A DNA stretch of 64,000 nt, taken from Lepidodermella squamata (Eukaryota; Gastrotricha). Numbering within the stretch: position 1 is the stretch's first letter; each line of letters starts with the position of its first letter. Below are positions 56,912-64,000 of this stretch, piece by piece. Location of the stretch: the NCBI GenBank assembly GCA_047495785.1, contig JBLDXI010000054.1:1612001-1676000 (forward strand). Direction: 5' to 3'. The notes under the pieces are model-generated. The model did not search any database. It had not been told where the DNA came from and saw only the letters and a list, made by a program, of their open reading frames with translations. The position numbers and the translations under genes were made by a program.

Positions 56912-57370
56912 CTAGCTTAACAATAGATTTTTCAGTAAGTCATCATTGTGCGGTGACCCGGTGTTATTGAAGTCTAGCAAAATAGCTAACTTATCCCTAC
57001 CTTTACCTAATTCTCTTAGAAAGTAAATGGCATAGAAGCCACATGCAACAGAGCCAGGATGTTGTATATCATGTGTGGAATACCAAATTACTCGTTTGCC
57101 GCGACGCTTAATGATCTCATTAGGGCATATAAACCCGAAGCTATCGAAGTAGATTATTTCAGTCGACTTCACAGCCATTGAGACCCAATGACTTCCGCGG
57201 TTAACTTTATCGTCCAGGTTAATGACGTAATATCCTCGTTGAAGTGTAGCAGGAAGGTCGTCCCGAGCATAACAGCCCTTGAAGTCTTTTCCGAGGAGCC
57301 TCTTCAAAGTTTCGGTTATCTCAAGATTGGATAAGGGATAAAACCCGGTATTTATCAGTTTTTTTCCCAC
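56912..57370 (-). CDS. Adenain-type cysteine protease, expressed by probable -1 frameshift
   Basis: Counting from the GTG at 57370, the catalytic set is His61 (RGSHWVSM), Asp76 (IIYFDSFG) and Cys110 (SVACGFYAIYF), with Gln103 for the oxyanion hole: the adenovirus/ULP1 (C5/C48) order His-Asp/Glu-Gln-Cys. It should process virion precursors such as the pVI-like protein. No ATG exists before the catalytic His; the frame is open back into the pVI-like gene to an in-frame stop but without any ATG. The two frames meet at an A_AAA_AAC heptamer (57358-57364) directly before the pVI stop, with this gene in the -1 frame, so I infer a pVI-protease fusion product. GTG initiation is the alternative. Confidence 0.82.
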   Translation of the reverse strand: MGKKLINTGFYPLSNLEITETLKRLLGKDFKGCYARDDLPATLQRGYYVINLDDKVNRGSHWVSMAVKSTEIIYFDSFGFICPNEIIKRRGKRVIWYSTHDIQHPGSVACGFYAIYFLRELGKGRDKLAILLDFNNTGSPHNDDLLKNLLLS

Positions 57371-57933
57371 GGCATGTAAACCCCTTTTCCGAATAAGGTC
57401 GGAAGGAATGCACCCAGCAAGCTTGATACAAGCGGCAAGATAAAAGCTCCACCCTGTTGCTCTATATGGCTTTTAATTGCCTTACTACTGCCAGCAGGCA
57501 CAATTTGTCGGGATTCCAGAAGCGAAACCGCCTTTTGCAGTTCATTTAAATCCTCTTTTGGTATTGTCAGCGACACGCCTTTGCCTACGATCTTGTCAGC
57601 TGCTGTACTGGCGAGGGAACTGGCAAGGCCGCTCAGCGCTGCAACAGCTACAGGTGCTATAAATTTAGAAGCTGCGGCAAGCGCTGGTAACAGGAACCCA
57701 CCAGACTGATTCTTCCGGAGCTGAGTTTTGCTCAGTTTAATATCAAGCCCTTTCATCCTTTGTTTGCTCTTCATTACTTTATCTATCTGCCTTTGCGTCA
57801 ACAACAACTTGGAACCATTTGGATCTGCAAGAAGCTGATCAATTGTGAAACGCAAGACAACTTGGCCTGGTTTTTGAAATGCTCTTCTCTGGGTCTCTGT
57901 TAGTTTAATGTCGAATGGAATGTATTTAGTCAT
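57355..57933 (-). CDS. pVI-like minor capsid protein (192 aa)
   Basis: Starts at the ATG at 57933. The N-terminal half has repeated FDIKLTETQRR / LDIKLSKTQLRK elements. Two Gly-Gly sites in adenain-like context (QSGG at 76-79, QQGG at 159-162) each precede a hydrophobic or amphipathic stretch (FLLPALAAASKFIAPVAVAA; AFILPLVSSLLGAFLPTLF). This is the Maverick counterpart of adenovirus pVI, a capsid-cementing and membrane-active protein matured by the viral protease. The stop codon (57355-57357) lies immediately after a slippery heptamer leading into the protease frame. Confidence 0.75.
   Translation of the reverse strand: MTKYIPFDIKLTETQRRAFQKPGQVVLRFTIDQLLADPNGSKLLLTQRQIDKVMKSKQRMKGLDIKLSKTQLRKNQSGGFLLPALAAASKFIAPVAVAALSGLASSLASTAADKIVGKGVSLTIPKEDLNELQKAVSLLESRQIVPAGSSKAIKSHIEQQGGAFILPLVSSLLGAFLPTLFGKGVYMPWEKN
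57358..57364 (-). promoter_or_regulatory. Putative -1 ribosomal frameshift site A_AAA_AAC
   Basis: On the minus strand GGG is followed by seven A and C, then the pVI stop TGA. In the pVI frame the heptamer reads A AAA AAC, a canonical X_XXY_YYZ slippery site. Slipping back one base avoids TGA and enters the protease frame exactly. A weak hairpin (GATAAA ... TTTATC, 8-base loop) starts directly after the site; whether it is strong enough, or too close, to act is unknown. Confidence 0.65.
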
Positions 57934-57954
57934 TATTATTCTAAGTTAGAAAAT

Positions 57955-59328
57955 TCACAGCATGTTAAGGCTTATCTCGAGCTTGTCGTCTTTGTAGTTG
58001 AAGCCTATTTCTTTTTCTCTAAAAATGAAACAAAACATAACTAATGGCTTATCGACAGGGCTGATTCTAGCTTTAAATGTGACGCTCACGCTTTGGTCAC
58101 CGCGTGAATTATATATAGCACCGGCATCTACACTTTCCAGATTGAATGCCAGGAAACGGTAAAATCGACAAAAATCAAGGTAACTAAGCTGACTACCAGT
58201 GTTCGTGCTTTCACGATCATTGAAATGGTTCATGTTTTCCTTAATATAGTTATAGAGCCGGTGAGCGTTGAAGCGGGAAAAGTTCATGTTGGCCTCGGCA
58301 AACGCCTCCTTATTGTTTATCATGAGAGAGTAGCTGAATATATTCCACTGAGTGTAAATTTGTGTCAGTTTTGTTTGATACTCTGCGTCTGAGAAGTCTT
58401 GCAAGAATACAATATATAGCCAGCTTGGTTTTTTCATCTCAGATGTGATTGTCCATTGTACCGATGAACTATTCACAGCAAACTGGGGGCTCTGAAAGCA
58501 TTCTAGCGATTGCCATTTGTAAAGTTTCGTGAGACCCGTATTGAAGGCTTTCAAAATGCGTGCTCTAGTTTCAGGCATCAATGTGACTTCCGGAATAAAC
58601 ATATAAGCTGACGAAATCTGGAAATGCATCCCTTCCGGCAAATCATCGTTTTTCCCTATGGCTGCGACTATGGGTTTGGTGTAATTTGGTGTTAATATCA
58701 CACGAAATCTCGCCTTGGTCCACATCCCAAAATAATTTTGGAAGAAAGGAATGTCCCTTAAGTAAAGTGTGACAACCATCTTATGATCCTTAACATACAA
58801 AGATCTCAAGAGTAGTCCCTCGTTGCAGCTGTTCTTCGCAGGATCGAAACTTTCTGCTGTAACTTCAGGAGTCATTTCATAATTTACATGGGCTGGGTAG
58901 TCTCTGGCGAAAAGAGATTCTTCCCCAAGACTTCGCGCATAGTCATCAGACCAGTGAATAACGCCCAGCAACGAGCTCCAGTGTTCGTTATAACGTGTTT
59001 GCTCTACCTGGTTATCATTATCACCTACTTGCACTTCAACTGTTTCAAACATGGATATAACATGGTTCCTAATTGCGTACTTGTCAGTTGCTTTGAAAGC
59101 CTGACTATCGTTTCGTCGGAACTCAACAGTCAACTGGATATAGGCTTCCCTCGGCAATAAAAACAACTCACGCAAGTTATATGTAGAAAAGATAATGCGA
59201 GAAGGCTGAGAGGGCTGATCCTGTATAAAACTTGTTGCACAAACCTCGGCCCAGCTTTTCCTTTCGAACTGCCGATCATCTATGGTCGGGCTCTCAAAGA
59301 GACAGTTCACTATTTCGGATTGAAGCAT
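57955..59328 (-). CDS. Major capsid protein candidate, double jelly-roll type (457 aa)
   Basis: Largest leftward gene of the element, at the position expected for the capsid gene between pVI and penton. It is beta-rich throughout with the Maverick-capsid pattern of an N-terminal strand region (IIFSTYNLRELFLLPREAYI), then NHVISMFETVEVQVGDNDNQVEQTRYNEHW-type sequence after the first strands, and a second domain with ILTPNYTKP and TLMPETRARIL. It is somewhat shorter than typical Polinton capsids. The call rests on context and layout rather than on a diagnostic motif. It would form the hexon-like capsomers of the virion. Confidence 0.65.
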   Translation of the reverse strand: MLQSEIVNCLFESPTIDDRQFERKSWAEVCATSFIQDQPSQPSRIIFSTYNLRELFLLPREAYIQLTVEFRRNDSQAFKATDKYAIRNHVISMFETVEVQVGDNDNQVEQTRYNEHWSSLLGVIHWSDDYARSLGEESLFARDYPAHVNYEMTPEVTAESFDPAKNSCNEGLLLRSLYVKDHKMVVTLYLRDIPFFQNYFGMWTKARFRVILTPNYTKPIVAAIGKNDDLPEGMHFQISSAYMFIPEVTLMPETRARILKAFNTGLTKLYKWQSLECFQSPQFAVNSSSVQWTITSEMKKPSWLYIVFLQDFSDAEYQTKLTQIYTQWNIFSYSLMINNKEAFAEANMNFSRFNAHRLYNYIKENMNHFNDRESTNTGSQLSYLDFCRFYRFLAFNLESVDAGAIYNSRGDQSVSVTFKARISPVDKPLVMFCFIFREKEIGFNYKDDKLEISLNML

Positions 59329-59347
59329 TTAAATAGGCATTAGATAT

Positions 59348-59647
59348 TTAGCGTATCAGCTTAAAGCCTGTTCCGGTGTAATTATCGATGTCTCTTTTGA
59401 TTTTCTTCTCAAGCTCCTCAATAGCCTGAATAGAGCGCTCAGCTGGCTTTGTCGGCATCACTTTGTCTGCAAGTTTATTTGCGGCATAGGCACCTATTTT
59501 GTCACCGGCAACTTCCGCTGCCTTTGATAGAGCTGATTTGGCTAAAGTCTGAACCGGTAAGACACCAGTCAATTTGTCGAGCATATTTCTTGCGATGTCT
59601 ACGTAACCGCGTCCTACGACATATGCTTTTGTTCTGCGATTTTTCAT
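59348..59647 (-). CDS. Small basic/hydrophobic virion-type protein (99 aa)
   Basis: The basic start (MKNRRTKAYVVGRGYVDIAR) and Ala/Leu-rich middle (LAKSALSKAAEVAGDKIGAY) resemble adenovirus-like core or minor virion proteins. It ends in TGTGFKLIR. It sits 19 bases from the capsid gene. Family not recognised. Confidence 0.55.
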   Translation of the reverse strand: MKNRRTKAYVVGRGYVDIARNMLDKLTGVLPVQTLAKSALSKAAEVAGDKIGAYAANKLADKVMPTKPAERSIQAIEELEKKIKRDIDNYTGTGFKLIR

Positions 59648-59670
59648 TATAACAAAGTAACTAGAAAAAG

Positions 59671-60411
59671 CTAGCGAATATCAAGACCAATACCCCATTT
59701 TCTTTCAGTCATCTCCAGTGGTGCACCAGCCTGGGTGGTGAGCGTTATTTTTATGTTTTGTGTATTAGCATTCGTACAGGACAAGTAACGTTTCTCATTT
59801 GGAACAATGTTAACGTGTTGGCCGAAATTTTTGTTAATCGGACAGGTGAAGATGACATCACTAACCTCCGGGACTAGGCTATTATTGACGACGTTACAGT
59901 GAACAAACATTGAGTCATTTGACATCGTGATGTTAGGAATATGCTGCCCATTAAAATCTGCTCGGAATTCGCCTTTGCCTACACCTAGAAATTCAGACGT
60001 AGCATCATGCTCGATCAGAAGAGCGTAACCTGGTTGAATTCGAAAGCTCAGTTTATTCAGAACAGTATTGACAGATAAGCTTATGCCGTAAACTTCTGAG
60101 CCGTCGATGGTCTTGAAATGGCCGTTTCCTTTCATAACAAAGTGAATATAATTGTTATAATCACGAAAAGTGAAGGTTCCATCAGGAAATCGAATTTCAA
60201 AAGTCGCATCTTCTGGATCTTTATATCTGAGCTTACTATTACCTGAAGCCTGTGATACATTATAAAAAACATCGTAAAAGTGAATGTATGAAACGGCGAT
60301 GCTGCGCTTTGTGAAATCGATCTTATCATTTAGGTAACGATCGATGACGTTGCTGGCGTCCGACCTGTTATTGCAGTAATATTCCAAAGGCAGAAATATT
60401 GGATCACCCAT
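59671..60411 (-). CDS. Penton-like minor capsid protein (246 aa)
   Basis: Single jelly-roll-like beta-rich sequence. The C-terminal half (EFLGVGKGEFRADFNGQHIP, SMFVHCNVVNNSLVPEVSDV, NIKITLTTQAGAPLEM) follows the pattern of the penton/minor-capsid proteins of animal Mavericks. Would occupy capsid vertices. It overlaps the end of the next upstream gene by eight bases. Confidence 0.65.
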   Translation of the reverse strand: MGDPIFLPLEYYCNNRSDASNVIDRYLNDKIDFTKRSIAVSYIHFYDVFYNVSQASGNSKLRYKDPEDATFEIRFPDGTFTFRDYNNYIHFVMKGNGHFKTIDGSEVYGISLSVNTVLNKLSFRIQPGYALLIEHDATSEFLGVGKGEFRADFNGQHIPNITMSNDSMFVHCNVVNNSLVPEVSDVIFTCPINKNFGQHVNIVPNEKRYLSCTNANTQNIKITLTTQAGAPLEMTERKWGIGLDIR

Positions 60412-61447
60412 TTACCACTGTTATTAGATTTTCGTATTCAGCTTTGGTCAGTCTATTGTTCTTCAAAAGAAAATCTGCAATACTCACAACTTCGTTATAT
60501 ATTTCAGCGTTATTGTTTCCCGCTCTGATTTCACCAATCGCGTTTACGAGCCTCTTTTGGGCATCAACAACATCAGTCACGTAAATTCTGTTCCAGATTT
60601 TAGAATGGGGTTTTGGTCGATATCCAGTCAGTTCACAAATTTTTTGGTATTGATCATAGTCTTGCTTAGAAAAGTTCACCTTCGGATTGTACCTTTTCAA
60701 GAGCAATCGTTTGACACCATCACTTATGTCTATATCGGCTAAACCTTGCACTTTACCTTTATTCTTCTTGCGAATCCTTAAAACCCCTCGCCTTATGTCG
60801 TCTTTTCTGGCGTAAAACCTACCAATCTTCAAATAATTGTTGGATATACCTGTACCAGTTTTCTCAAGTAGCACCCTTTGATTCTCAAATGTCTCAAGCA
60901 ACGAGTTCTTGAAGTTTTTCAAAATCTGTATATCATTTTGAATCGATTGATACTGTGGAGAGTCTTTGTATCCTTTTTTAGTGAGCTGAGCTAGTTGGGA
61001 GCCCAAAACATTTTTGTTATAGTGCGAAAGAGATACAATAATATGCGCGGGGTCAGCCCCAGCCTCTTCAATTTCTTTAGCTGTGGGGAAGTTATGTCTC
61101 TTCAAAACTATGTTCTCCACTGATTCCTTCGCCTCTTCAGTTGTCGGTTCCGCCTTTGGTAATACCGCTTCTAGGTGATGCGGGTGATTAGCTGTTGGTA
61201 AGCTTCTCTTTGCTGTTTGTTTGAGCTCCTTGGCAACGGATCTTATTGCCTCCACAGTTGGCATCTGCCTGTAAGTCTCTTGCAAAGCTGTAAGGGGATC
61301 GGGCTCAACATTTACACTATGCTTATACTTTAAAGCATATACATCACCTTTAACCATGGCCAAGTGTCGGTCGTACATCTTCTCCTGCTTATCTAAATCT
61401 TCAAGAATTCGAATTTGTTCATCAGTTGTTAATTCGCGTAGCGGCAT
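60404..61447 (-). CDS. Maverick-associated protein of unknown function (347 aa)
   Basis: Starts at the ATG at 61447. The frame remains open upstream (GTG at 61507), where two similar GCGTTCAA...GCGATCAT segments may mark a small duplication that displaced an upstream ATG (61569) out of frame. The protein is highly charged and helical (TTDEQIRILEDLDKQEKMYD; TAKEIEEAGADPAHIIVSLS; SIADFLLKNNRLTKAEYENL), with a basic middle (ARKDDIRRGVLRIRKKNKGK). No catalytic motif was recognised. Its place between the penton and ATPase genes suggests a virion or DNA-packaging role. Confidence 0.6.
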   Translation of the reverse strand: MPLRELTTDEQIRILEDLDKQEKMYDRHLAMVKGDVYALKYKHSVNVEPDPLTALQETYRQMPTVEAIRSVAKELKQTAKRSLPTANHPHHLEAVLPKAEPTTEEAKESVENIVLKRHNFPTAKEIEEAGADPAHIIVSLSHYNKNVLGSQLAQLTKKGYKDSPQYQSIQNDIQILKNFKNSLLETFENQRVLLEKTGTGISNNYLKIGRFYARKDDIRRGVLRIRKKNKGKVQGLADIDISDGVKRLLLKRYNPKVNFSKQDYDQYQKICELTGYRPKPHSKIWNRIYVTDVVDAQKRLVNAIGEIRAGNNNAEIYNEVVSIADFLLKNNRLTKAEYENLITVVNG

Positions 61448-61647
61448 ATCACTCTGGCTAGAATAAATCGCTCCTTGTTCGCCCAGCGGTCGCTCCTCGT
61501 TAGCCACATGATCGCTTGTTGAACGCCTAATGATCGCCCATTGAACGCTCAGTTGAACTCATCTTATACTGGAGATAATCAGTGAAGCCAAGATAATTCA
61601 AACTGTTTGATAGATAATTTAAACTAATTTTTAATAGTTAAAAATGA

Positions 61648-62418
61648 TTAGGCGAAGATTGAAGCGTAATTAGCTCTAAGTCGAAGACACTGTGGCTTGC
61701 TTTGACCGTCAATGATAAACGAACCATGAGGAAGGCTAACGGCTTCATTGTACTTGGCAATAAATTCAGTTGTCTTAATTGAGGGGGCGTATATTCGATG
61801 AATTATGCTCAGCTCCCTGTTGTCTGCCAGCTTCTTCAGCACAACAAAATCGGCATTATCCCTAATTGTCTTTGGGATCTTAAAATATGACTGCGAAAGA
61901 TAAAAAGCTGACGCGTTGTACTTTCGGCATCTTATCCACATTGCACCGATATGTGTTTCTTGCAGCCTCTTTTGCTCCATGCAAATATCGTCGAATATAT
62001 AAGCATGCTGGTAACTTTTATCTAGGCCTTCAAGAGGCATGACTTCAGAAATGTCATTGGAAGAGTGAACAAGGTTTACTGAAATTCCTTGCTTTGAAAG
62101 AATGTCTTCCTTCTGTTTCTGAAGCTTAATCAGGTACTCGTACTTGTCCTCATCAAGAGTTTTACAATATAAGTAGATCTTGTGAAAAAAGGAGTTATGC
62201 AGTATTGTCAACAGATCTGAAGTCTTTCCGGTCCCGGACGGTCCAATAATAAGACATCGAGAAGGATGCTGAGGGAAAAAGGGAGATCCATTTTTGTACT
62301 CCTGTCGTTGTGATTGAACGATGCTGTCCCAATTGATCATTTGCTCTTTATTTAGAATTTCAAGTCCTAATGAATAATGTTTGACAGAATAATTAACAAT
62401 TTGCCGGTGGAATTCCAT
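61648..62418 (-). CDS. FtsK/HerA-type DNA-packaging ATPase (256 aa)
   Basis: Walker A GPSGTGKT at residues 59-66 (CLIIGPSGTGKTSDLL) and Walker B YIFDD at 140-144, followed by FYLSQSYFKIPKTIRDNADF, typical of the A32-like packaging ATPases of Polintons, adintoviruses and NCLDVs. It would drive genome import into the capsid. Its 5' end overlaps the divergent integrase start by 42 bases; an internal Met27 could be the real start. Confidence 0.85.
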   Translation of the reverse strand: MEFHRQIVNYSVKHYSLGLEILNKEQMINWDSIVQSQRQEYKNGSPFFPQHPSRCLIIGPSGTGKTSDLLTILHNSFFHKIYLYCKTLDEDKYEYLIKLQKQKEDILSKQGISVNLVHSSNDISEVMPLEGLDKSYQHAYIFDDICMEQKRLQETHIGAMWIRCRKYNASAFYLSQSYFKIPKTIRDNADFVVLKKLADNRELSIIHRIYAPSIKTTEFIAKYNEAVSLPHGSFIIDGQSKPQCLRLRANYASIFA

Positions 62419-63798
62419 TTACCGAGTTATCCCGTTCAAGGAGAAACCGTTCCTGGAGGGTCTTATAACAATAAGCAGTCATATAGCTACGCTGGCCCAG
62501 GAACACATTTTGTTCAAAGAATGAGCCAGGGCTACAGAGGTATAAATGAGTTGGACGAGGCAGCCAGAGAACATGACGCTGCTTATCACTTTTACAAAGA
62601 CAGAGAGCGACGCACCGTTAGCGATAGAATTCTTGCAGACAAGGCACTCAGGATTGCTAGTGATCGATCGAAAAGTGGTTATGAGAGGGCTATGGCAGCA
62701 TTTGTCTACAAAACGTTCGTTGAAGGTGGAATCGCTGACCATCTGCAAGGGAAAGGCATGGCTCTTCGAGATAGGAAACCTGTTAGCTACTCGCAACAAA
62801 TTCCGAAGCGAAAGACAAAACAAGAGGCGCCGCGATCAGAAACAGTTAGCAAAATGAAGTTTGAAACATTAGCTGAGGAGCTTCATAAACCCGCAAGAAA
62901 GCGGTTTCCAAGACGTCGCGTTTATGTGCATAACGTTGACGACACATGGGGCATGGACATTGTCTTCATGAACGACTTGACCGATGACAATAATGGCTAT
63001 AAGTACATTTTGACCGTGATATGCTGCTTCAGCAGATATGCGTGGGCCGTCCCACTGAAATTAAAAGACGCAAAAAGTGTTTTCGATGCCTTCTCATCAG
63101 TTATCAAGACAAGCCGACGAAAGCCTAAAAATATTTGGGTCGATGAGGGCAGTGAATTTTATAATTCAATCTTCACTAAATGGTTGAAAGCAAATAAGGT
63201 GAATCGGTACTCTACCTATGAAAATTTTCATAACCCTATGATCGAGAGGTTTAACAGGACTCTTAAAACTAGAATGTGGAAACGCTTTACACTTAACAAC
63301 TCACGTAATTGGGTTGCAATATTAGATGACCTAGTTCGAGAGTACAACCTTACTAAGCACAGATCGATTCGAATGACGCCAACTCAGGCGATAGATCCAA
63401 AGAATAGACACATCGTTCACAACAATTTGTACGCGGAATCAGAGGAAAAAAAGTTACTTAAGCCCAAATTCGCTGTTGGTGACATAGTGAGGATCAGCCG
63501 ACTGAAAGAGACCTTTGAAAAAGGTTTCCACCCTTCATGGAGTGAAGAGCTTCTTAAAGTCGTCAAGGTTAACGAAACCATTCCTAGAACCTATAAAATC
63601 GAGGCTCTAGATGGTGAACCAGTAGTAGGTAGCTTTTACGAACAGGAATTGCAGAAATCTTCCCAACAGCAAGAAAACCTTTACCGGGTTGAAAAGATTT
63701 TGAGAAGGAAGAAAGTTAAAGGTAAAGAAATGGTTTACGTCAAATGGGCAGGATATGATAAGCCGACTTGGGAGCCCGCTGATAACTTGTTGGATTAG
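62377..63798 (+). CDS. PLA2-like domain + integrase + chromodomain fusion (473 aa)
   Basis: One uninterrupted frame. Residues ~36-95 are a parvovirus/Maverick-type phospholipase A2-like domain: calcium-loop YAGPGT (38-43) and catalytic helix LDEAAREHDAAY (59-70; His66, Asp67). A basic linker follows (KRKTKQE, ARKRFPRRR). Residues ~185-350 are a retroviral-type integrase core with Asp194 (WGMDIVFM), Asp256 (IWVDEGSEFYN) and Glu290 (NPMIERFNR). Residues 435-473 form a chromodomain (YRVEKILRRK, VYVKWAGYDKPTWEPADNLL). Normally the PLA2-like domain is a separate capsid protein and the integrase has its own start. The ATG at 62377 lies inside the ATPase gene (opposite strand); the next in-frame ATG (62521) would remove the calcium loop. 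Confidence 0.85.
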   Translation: MFDRIINNLPVEFHLPSYPVQGETVPGGSYNNKQSYSYAGPGTHFVQRMSQGYRGINELDEAAREHDAAYHFYKDRERRTVSDRILADKALRIASDRSKSGYERAMAAFVYKTFVEGGIADHLQGKGMALRDRKPVSYSQQIPKRKTKQEAPRSETVSKMKFETLAEELHKPARKRFPRRRVYVHNVDDTWGMDIVFMNDLTDDNNGYKYILTVICCFSRYAWAVPLKLKDAKSVFDAFSSVIKTSRRKPKNIWVDEGSEFYNSIFTKWLKANKVNRYSTYENFHNPMIERFNRTLKTRMWKRFTLNNSRNWVAILDDLVREYNLTKHRSIRMTPTQAIDPKNRHIVHNNLYAESEEKKLLKPKFAVGDIVRISRLKETFEKGFHPSWSEELLKVVKVNETIPRTYKIEALDGEPVVGSFYEQELQKSSQQQENLYRVEKILRRKKVKGKEMVYVKWAGYDKPTWEPADNLLD

Positions 63799-63823
63799 TT
63801 CAATCATGACCGCACAGTGAAGC

Positions 63824-64000
63824 CTATGAGAGCAATTTTTGCAGTTTTGTTGCCAACATTTGATTTATAATTTCCTCTATATCCTTCGTCGTAAGGTTTT
63901 CAGACTTAGGCTCACACATTCTGTCACTTGTGATCGCTCCTTCCATTTGTGAAGTTACTTCATGACATTTTCCCTGTCCACGACTTGCTCTAACTACTTC
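63824..64000 (-). CDS. C-terminal end of an unidentified gene, cut by window edge
   Basis: The minus strand is open from 64000 to a TAG at 63824-63826 (58 codons). It is polar and helical (TTKDIEEIINQMLATKLQKL) and convergent with the integrase. Too short to identify; DNA polymerase B is the core gene still missing and is one possibility. Confidence 0.5.
   Translation of the reverse strand, partial: EVVRASRGQGKCHEVTSQMEGAITSDRMCEPKSENLTTKDIEEIINQMLATKLQKLLS

Larger units (their letters stand above)
54000..64000. mobile_element. Polinton/Maverick-like (adintovirus-like) element, right end outside window
   Basis: A compact block of intronless genes with a complete virion-morphogenesis set (major capsid and penton candidates, pVI-like protein, adenain-type protease, packaging ATPase), a retroviral-type integrase with chromodomain, and accessory proteins seen in metazoan Mavericks. 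Three early genes at the left run rightward; ten genes run leftward; the integrase runs rightward. The left boundary is not resolved (no terminal repeat recognised between 53.9 and 54.1 kb; the zinc-ribbon cluster at 52.1-53.9 may be inside). No PolB was found; a minus-strand gene still open at 64000 shows the element continues. Frames are intact, which suggests a recent insertion or a functional endogenous virus. Confidence 0.85.

Noticed and set aside
1-64000. CRISPR arrays, rRNA operons, bacterial operators
   Set aside because: Introns and gene content are eukaryotic; no regularly spaced short repeats or rRNA-like stretches were seen.

Overview
The window is eukaryotic nuclear DNA from an invertebrate animal that I cannot name. 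The genes are split by short GT-AG introns (often 45-300 bases). Their families are animal ones: a tandem array of polypeptide GalNAc-transferases, secreted EGF proteins and a class C (GABA-B-like) receptor. The standard genetic code fits everywhere. Non-LTR retrotransposons, a foldback element and a virus-like Polinton/Maverick-type element fill the rest. I resolved exons by hand; lengths given for spliced genes are sums of exons whose phases agree.

Layout. 1-11 kb: two paralogous secreted EGF/beta-sandwich genes on the minus strand (the first cut by the left edge), separated by about 8 kb of AT-rich DNA with dispersed repeats. 11.4-24.5 kb: a GalNAc-transferase (GALNT) cluster with four plus-strand genes, one minus-strand gene, an antisense relic and an orphan last exon fused to degenerate telomere-like repeats. 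25.4-26.6 kb: a single-exon ankyrin-like gene. 27-28.3 kb: a short member of a cysteine-rich 'YTCC-repeat' secreted family. 29-31.6 kb: a class C GPCR. 32-35 kb: retroelement debris and a foldback element. 35.3-47.5 kb: a large inverted duplication whose two arms each carry a YTCC gene, with an intact-looking non-LTR retrotransposon between the arms and a 5'-truncated one inside the right arm. 47.3-52.1 kb: no gene recognised.

52.1-64 kb: small zinc-ribbon proteins, then a Polinton/Maverick-like (adintovirus-like) element running off the right edge. Its genes are a helix-turn-helix protein, a coiled-coil protein, two small membrane proteins, a fiber-like protein, a VLTF3-like zinc-ribbon factor, an adenain-type protease, a pVI-like protein, a double-jelly-roll major capsid candidate, a penton-like protein, a packaging ATPase, and an integrase with a chromodomain. 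No DNA polymerase is seen; it may lie beyond 64000.

The two most notable points are both in this element. (1) The protease has no usable ATG. Its frame is entered at a canonical A_AAA_AAC slippery heptamer immediately before the stop of the pVI-like gene, so it is probably made as a pVI-protease fusion by -1 frameshifting. (2) The integrase ORF carries an N-terminal phospholipase A2-like domain of the parvovirus/Maverick capsid type, in one uninterrupted frame with integrase and chromodomain.
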